The position numbers and the translations under genes are program-made. The notes under the pieces are model-generated. The model did not search any database. It was not told where the DNA came from and worked only from the letters and a program-made list of their open reading frames with translations. Below are positions 58,251 to 64,000 of a DNA stretch of 64,000 nt, piece by piece; position 1 is the first letter of the stretch; every line of letters begins with the position of its first letter. Source of the stretch: Pegoplata infirma (lineage: Eukaryota; Arthropoda; Insecta; Diptera; Anthomyiidae); the NCBI GenBank assembly GCA_963921195.1, contig OY992536.1, forward strand, positions 108,402,778 through 108,466,777, in the 5' to 3' direction.

Positions 58251-58942
58251 CAGAGCTTCGAAAGATTTCATTCCTTAATTCGATTTGTCATTCTGAGTGA
58301 AAATTTAGTGATTGCATTCCCCAATCACATTTTAGCGAATTGAATGAATTCACTTTAGACTCATTCGATTTATAAATATCGAATGCATTCGTTTTATTTT
58401 TCATTCGACTTTCAAAAACCGAATGCATTCGATTTTTTTTCATTCGACTTTTAAAAATCGAATGCATTCACTTGCGAATGCAATCGATTTTCTTTTCATT
58501 CAATTTAAAAAATCGAATGGCTTATTCATTCATTGCATAAAAAACTTAAAAAACTAACCAAGATGGAGCAAAACGGAGCCAATTTCTTGTCCATAGTATC
58601 GCTAACACTCTTCACATTTTTTTTTTTTTGTCGTATAGGCAGTTAATATGTGCATTTTTTAAATTTTCGGGAACACCAATTCTTTTGGATTCAAAATTAT
58701 AGCCCATTAGGGTCATCGTATGTAAAGAGAGTAGGCGATACTGGACCAAAATTTGCCTCCATTTGCATTCGATTTTTCTAAATCGAATGAACAAGAAATC
58801 ACAACCCGTTCATTCAATCAAATGAATTCCAAAAACTGCATTAAATGTTGATTTATGAAATCGAATGCATTCACTGACTATGAAAATTGAATGAATTTTT
58901 TTGAGAATTAATTCGAAAAGGATTTCATTCTTCGAAGCTCTG
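58251..58942. mobile_element. hAT-type element, 692 bp, with GAATGCATTC repeats
   Basis: Terminal inverted repeat CAGAGCTTCGAA, and an exact 8-bp duplication CTCTGGTA (58243-58250, 58943-58950), typical of hAT. The motif CGAATGCATTCG or close variants occurs at least six times. The centre (about 58540-58770) looks like an older, unrelated insertion. No transposase. Confidence 0.9.
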
Positions 58943-59226
58943 CTCTGGTATCTTTTTATGTCGAAATTAATTACCCGAAATTTATGCAACTAGTGAAGTT
59001 TTTATACGGTCCCTCTGATCTGTTTTAAGAATTAAATTTGTCTTACCCAAGCAGATTGGAAAAATGTTTGAAATAAATTTTGAAATTTCCCAATTACAAT
59101 TGGAAATGATGTGGTTATACCACAAAACAACGTGTATTGTCCTTCATAATGCAAAAAATTTACCACAACAAAATTCTGATATGATAGAATAGAAAAATTA
59201 TTAAAATTGGTAAACAATTCCAACTG

Positions 59227-59240
59227 GTGACCATAGCAAC
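59227..59240. promoter_or_regulatory. RFX X-box upstream of the FAM161-like gene
   Basis: GTGACCATAGCAAC matches the palindromic X-box GTNRCC-(0-3 bases)-RGYAAC at all twelve defined positions, with the usual AT spacer. It ends 141 bp before the ATG. RFX factors bind this site and switch on genes of cilia and basal bodies in animals. The position and the product agree, so regulation by Rfx is a strong inference, not shown directly. Confidence 0.75.
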
Positions 59241-59380
59241 GAAATAGTACTTCTGGTAAATATTGATAAAGCAAAATGAAAAATTAGAAAAAAAAAATAT
59301 TAGAAAACTACTTAAATAGTGATTAGAAAATTTTAAACTTAATAAAAAATAGGAAATTCCAGTCTAAAAAACCATCTAAA

Positions 59381-62300
59381 ATGACTTCACATACTGGAAG
59401 AACATATTTGAATACTTGTTTAAAAGTACCAATAGATCCGTGTAACAATTGCCCAGCACCAGTGTATAATAGACCACACATGTATTTGGGAAGATTGTCT
59501 GCAACTCCTACAACTGCCACAGCAGTTAGGACAAAACACTGTGGTGATACAGCAGGAACAGAAACAAAGTGGTCATGCAGTGGGGAAATAAGATCTCTTG
59601 CAAAATTTTATGACAGTATACCTGGTAAATTTTAAAATATACTTTTTTTGTTAATAACTTTAAATAACATTTGTTTTTTTTTAAGATTATGGTGAATTGA
59701 ATCATTTAACCGAAGAAGAATTCTACTCAACATTGGATACATTAAGATCCACTTGTCGAGAATTAAAAGTTAAATCAACTAACACTTGTCCAATAATAGA
59801 GGATCGTAGTAGTACTACAAGTTCTTCATTAATATCATCTCATTGCGCTAGCCGTAGTAAAAAATCAAAGAAAACTAAAAAGAAGAAAAAATCGAATTGT
59901 AATCCAGGAAATCTTAAATGTTTTGAGTCCCAAGAATCTGATTACACTCATGATTTATTACATACACGAATTAGTACAAATTATTCGGAATCATCTTTTA
60001 ATGTGGAAAGGAATACTCATGATAGTCCATTGACAAAGAGGTTATTTTCGTTTAAAAATTAAAAATTTCAGTTAATATTTTTTTTTTTTTAATTTTAGTT
60101 TGAAAAAAGATTTAGATAACGAAGTAGAATGTTTTAAAAAATCTTTAAAAGATTTTGAAGCTGAATTTAAACGTCCATTGACATCATCACTAAATCGAAA
60201 TGAATCCCGCTCGTTTACACGATGCTCTTCCAAGGACTATAAAGAGAAAATTGGGGAGACAAATAAAAATTTAACAGAACAGTAAGTGATAAAAAAACAT
60301 TACTAAACATCGAAAATGCGACTGGGGCGGGACCTTACACACTTGATTGCAACTGTTCAGCTGGTCAAAAATCCGCTCTCCAAACTTTTCCATCACATCA
60401 GGCTTTTGAGAAAATTGAGGTCAAAGTTAAAAAAATCGCAGTTTTTGTCATTTTTGGAAACTCATAGCGGATGAACCCGATGTGCTAGTAATTTAAAAAT
60501 AAGTCGAGGGTAAAGCTTAACATTTCTCTATAAGATGCAGAACTCATTTGGTCAGTCGCATTAACCCTGAGGGTACCAATTGTTTTTTAATGATGTCTTA
60601 TTCCCCAGTATCGAAAAAAAGTTTTTGGGGGAAAATACCTTATTAAAAGACAATTGGTGCTCCAACGGTCAAAGCGACTGATTAAATGAGTTATACACTC
60701 AAAATAATTCCGCAGTAAAAATATTAGTAAGTGATTTGGTACCAAAATCTACTAATAAGTTACTAATTACCAGTAGTACGGTAGTTTTTTAGTATCTTCA
60801 AAGTACTAAAATTAGTAATTTTTACTGGTTTTGAATAATATTAGTAAAAAATTTTAGTATTGATTACCAACGCCTGCACAAGATCATTTTGGACTAAAAA
60901 ATTAGTTCATTAGTAAAATTTTTAGTATTGAATACCCACGTTTTTTTTTTGGGTGTACATATAAAAGAGCAATGTTAAACTTTACCGTTGACTTATTCTT
61001 AAGTCGTCAGCACATCGGGTTCATTCGCTATGAGTTGTCAAAATATGTCATCAAAACGCGATTTTTTTGATTTCAAATATCTCAAAAACTTGATGTAATG
61101 GAAAAGTTTGGAGACCGGTTTTATGACCAGGAGAATAATTGTAATCATGTGTATTAGGTGCTGTTCCATTCGCATTAAGTTTATTTTTTATATGATAAAT
61201 GGGGTCAAAAATCGTTTTTGGGGAATAAGACATGATTAAAAGACAATTGGTCCCCTAAGGGTTAAGGCGACTAACCAAATGAGTTCAGCATTCTTAAAAA
61301 CAATGCTCAAGCTATACCCTCAACTTATTTTTAAGTCGCTATCAAATCGGGTTCATCAGCTAGCTATGAGTTGGCAAAAAGGCCCAAAACAGCGATTTTT
61401 CTGAACTTTGACCTCAATTTTTCCCTAAACCTGATGTTATGAAAAAGTGTGGAGGGAGACCAGATTTATGATCACTAGAACATTTGCAATTAACTGTGTA
61501 AGGTCGCGTCCCAGCCGCATCCAGTTTTTCTTAATGTTCAGTAGTGTAATTAATGCAGATAATAATTGTAATTCGAAAAATATCAATTATATTTCGAAAA
61601 AGATCAGTAGTAATTTGAAAAAGATCGATTGTATTTCGAAGATTCCAATTGATATTCGAAAAAAAGATCAATTGAATTTCGAAAAAGATCAATTGTACGG
61701 CACATGTGCCCTTGTTTGGCACACGGCACATTTCAGATGTGACATATGTCATACTAAGGCACATTTCAGATGTACCGTGTGCCAGTTATGGGCTCATGGC
61801 ACATTTCAGATGTTTTTTCAATAACTGCTTTAAGAAATAAAATACTTTTTTAAGAAAAAAATAGTACTTTTTTTAGAAAAATTAGTAGTTTTTAAAAAAA
61901 TGGTACTTTTTTTTGAAAAAATATTCCTTTTTTTGAAAAAATTGTACTTTCTTAGAAAAAACAGTACTTTTTTAGCAAAAATAGTGTTTTTTTAGAAAAT
62001 TTTCTATATTTCCGTAAAAAGTACTTTTTTAGAAAAAAGAACTTTCTTAGAAAAAGAAGCACTTTTTTGGTAAAATAGTATTTTTTCATAAAAGTACTGT
62101 AGAGCCATTAAGAAAAAACGTACTTTTTTTAGGAAAAAAGTACTTATTTAGAAAACATGGTACTTTTTTTCCTAAAAGACGATTTTAAGGTTGGGGTGTC
62201 TCGGCTTATCGGCCATATCAGTGATTCAAAATTTCGTTGTCCCCTTATGAAACAATGTGGACCTCTGGGAAAATTTCGATAACTCCCGAACTAATAGGAA

Positions 62301-64000
62301 TATCTTCTAGAGCAAAAATACGTGTCGACTTAAATTTAATAAAGATTATTTCATATTCATATGGACATCGTAGGTCAATGGCTTCATATAAATACCCCCC
62401 AAAATTTACACATTTTCATGAAAAAAGTTTTTAACGAAGCCAAACGTTTACAAGGTTATGCCACCGTTGGATAGGCATTAAAAAAACCTTTCTTCTCATA
62501 TGTAAACATCATAAAGTTTCTTCGAAAGAAATGGCTGAAAATCCAAAAAACGATTTTTTCGCCATTTTTTAACCCATGTTTTGTACCCCTAAATCCGCGA
62601 TATGGCCGATAAGCCGAGACACCCCAACCTTAGAATTGTCTCTTTTATATATATTTTACGTTTCATGCAAATCGGTTCATAAGGGTTGAGATACTTCCCT
62701 TGTTAGTCTGTAAGGAATTTTGTTCCATTGACTAATAAACAAATAATAATAATAATTTTCTGGTCTATTCGACGAGACCTTCAACATACACTAGGTCATT
62801 TGAAAAGTTAATTGTTAGTTTTATTTTTTTTTGTAGCACAGTGTTATTTATGAAATCAATATGGTTTTTGCAAACCTACATTCAATTTATTTTATCTCAT
62901 TATTTCCAGAATACCTATTCGCACAACATTTACATCAACTGAAAGATTACGTAAATCATTATCCTTTAACGATTTACATTCATTAACGGATCCAACAGAA
63001 CTTACTGAACTCAGAAAGAAAAATAAAACTTTAGAAAAATTATCATATAAAGGAAATGAGAATGCTTTTCAGGATCCAAGTAAATTAAGTAATTATTTTA
63101 AAGTAAAATCAAAATATGAAATAACAGGGTAAATATAAATTGCATATCAAATGTAAAAAGGATTAACAATAAAAAAATGTTTTAATAAATTTAGGGATAT
63201 ACCAAAAATAACTGTTGATACGCCTAGTACTGAAGATATGACCGATCGAATATACAGTGGGAAGAAATTTAAAAAGAAGAAAGATAAAAATGAAGATTAC
63301 AAAGTACCATTTACAGTTTTTGATTTAGATGCTAAAAATTCAGAGGAATCTGCAAAGGTATAAATTTAACTTAAAATAAATATTACAAGAGAACTTCAAA
63401 TAAAAAATAAAAATACATATCAACAGCATTCCTCGCCATCTCCGGTACACCCAGTTGCTAGACCAAATCTGGCTGCTACTTTAAGAGCCGAAAGTGCCAA
63501 AAAGAAAGTTAAAGAACTTAAAAATAACTGTACTTATCATGACACTACACCACAAGTTGATTGGGAGGTGCGTAAAACACCAGCCTGGAAAACCTTATCT
63601 TTAAAGTAAGTTCAAAATTATTTTACAAATCATCAAACTCAATAGTTAATGCAATTTTTATTATCCCACAGTGAAACCCATAAAGATATACTTCAATTAA
63701 GATTAGCTACTCGAAAAGCTGAACAAGCTCTACAGCAACGTGAATATGAACTTAATATGGAAATAATGCGACAACGTGTTAAATCAGCTCCACTGTTATT
63801 GGAAGGTCCTACATTTTGGGGTCCAAATGTAGGCAAATTAACCCACACATGCCAAAGAGAAGCCCGCCGACATATGTGTCAATCAAATCAACAACGTATA
63901 AAACGTAAAAAGAGTTCATCACGTAGTCAAAGCTGCAGACGTAGTTTATTTCAAAATTCTACTTCCGCATTAGATTATGATAATTTTGATCGTTCAGTAC
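59381..64000 (+). CDS. FAM161-family centrosomal/ciliary protein (partial, 7 exons)
   Basis: Exons 59381-59624, 59686-60040, 60099-60281, 62910-63128, 63195-63357, 63427-63605 and 63672 to the window end. Every junction is GT-AG and keeps one frame, giving 557 residues with no stop. Features: N-terminal Cys-containing region (PCNNCPAPVYNRP); a helix near residues 86-111 (LTEEEFYSTLDTLRSTCREL); a lysine block at 140-150; IPKITVDTP at 336-344; and, in exon 7, a charged helix ending RVKSAPLLLEG (483-493) followed by an Arg/His-rich segment. The helix plus PLL(L/F)E motif, the (P)xITV segment and the N-terminal helix recur in this order in human FAM161A, a protein of the ciliary base and microtubules. 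The match is from memory and the family is divergent, so the family call is probable rather than certain. The ATG chosen is the first in frame after an A-rich leader. The C-terminus lies beyond the window. Confidence 0.72.
60316..61520. mobile_element. Foldback element in intron 3
   Basis: The left ATGCGACTGGGGCGGGACC is mirrored by GGTCGCGTCCCAGCCGCAT at the right. Inner segments (CTCATAGCGGATGAACCCGA, AATGAGTT, AAAGACAATTGGT) occur three or four times in alternating orientation, so it looks like a foldback that has been duplicated on itself. It is interrupted by the MITE at 60694-60957. Related phrases (ATCACATCAGG or CCTGATGTTATG) mark both ends. Confidence 0.65.
60694..60957. mobile_element. 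CACTCAAAA-ended MITE in intron 3
   Basis: Second good copy of the 53702 family: CACTCAAAATAATTCCGCAG at one end and TTTTTTTTTTGGGTG at the other, with TA on both sides. The same TAGTATCTTCAAAGTACTAA interior, plus about 28 extra bases relative to the other copy. Confidence 0.8.
61562..61813. repeat. Two short repeat arrays in intron 3
   Basis: 61562-61697 is about six units of a 21-bp repeat of the form AATTGTATTTCGAAAAAGATC. 61700-61813 has three exact copies of GGCACATTTCAGATGT (61725, 61758, 61798), spaced 33 and 40 bp. The ORFs on both strands are repeat translation. Confidence 0.75.
61825..62170. repeat. Degenerate TTTTTTAGAAAAA-AGTACT tandem repeat
   Basis: About a dozen units of roughly 25-32 bp built from AGTACTTTTTTAGAAAAAA with drift. 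The array is nearly pure A/T apart from the GTAC core. Confidence 0.7.
62188..62630. mobile_element. 443-bp MITE with 30-bp terminal inverted repeats
   Basis: AGGTTGGGGTGTCTCGGCTT, continuing ATCGGCCATATC, is exactly mirrored at the right, with TA on each side (62186-62187, 62631-62632). The perfect ends suggest a younger insertion than its neighbours. The 65-codon ORF at 62237 is internal and unsupported. Confidence 0.85.

Larger units (their letters stand above)
60282..62909 (+). other. Intron 3 of the FAM161-like gene, filled with transposons
   Basis: Donor GTAAGT at 60282 and acceptor TTATTTCCAG at 62909. The other five introns are only 58 to 69 bp, while this is 2,628 bp. It holds a 1.2 kb foldback, a MITE, short tandem repeats and a 443-bp MITE. 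About 270 bp near its 3' end looks free of repeats. Confidence 0.75.

Overview
The window looks like a gene-poor, strongly AT-rich piece of a fly genome (Diptera). Calyptrate flies such as blowflies or house-fly relatives seem most likely. That rests on the base composition, the many decayed repeats with ACCCTCCAC and CAGACGGACAT segments that I associate with those genomes, and an RT-RNase H retrotransposon of fly type. I could not search a database, so the species is an inference.

Little of the window is host coding sequence. The best gene is at the right edge (59381-64000, plus strand, running off the window). Seven exons join in one reading frame through phase-consistent GT-AG introns and encode at least 557 residues resembling the FAM161 centrosomal/ciliary family. 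A full match to the RFX X-box lies 141 bp upstream of its ATG, as expected for a cilium gene. Two weaker gene traces exist. One is a first coding exon with a signal peptide on the minus strand (42236-42313), with a TATA box and a good splice donor. The other is a possible last exon on the plus strand (40020-40157), coding for a short coiled coil followed by AATAAA.

Nearly everything else is mobile DNA, mostly elements whose two halves are inverted copies of each other, and mostly without coding capacity. The centrepiece is a 9.3 kb Foldback-type element (9145-18435) with a 9-bp target duplication. Its arms are about 20 and 18 tandem copies of a 177-bp unit, meeting head to head at 14933. A separate 2.0 kb foldback element sits in its left arm, and the right arm keeps the empty site. 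Other families: hAT-like elements with 7-8 bp duplications (26540, 31558, 36198, 45250, 58251); TA-flanked families ending in CACNCAAAA, TGRGGCATTCC, CCCAGC/CCCGAG and CCCAGTTGG; a tRNA-derived SINE in two copies; and a 5'-truncated RT-RNase H retrotransposon (54817-57232) with one frameshift and one stop.

Layout: 1-9144 small foldbacks, SINE copy 1 and an RT fragment; 9145-18435 the giant foldback; 18446-28466 further foldbacks and a tandem pair of identical MITEs; 28467-34903 a five-deep nest of insertions; 34904-42235 foldbacks, hAT and the orphan terminal exon; 42236-42675 the signal-peptide exon and promoter; 42840-47735 a 4.9 kb inverted repeat with a nested foldback; 48003-54800 more foldbacks; 54801-57591 the retrotransposon inside another element; 58251-58942 a hAT element; 59227-64000 the FAM161-like gene, whose third intron is itself full of transposons. 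No transposase gene is visible, so these elements would depend on enzymes encoded elsewhere.
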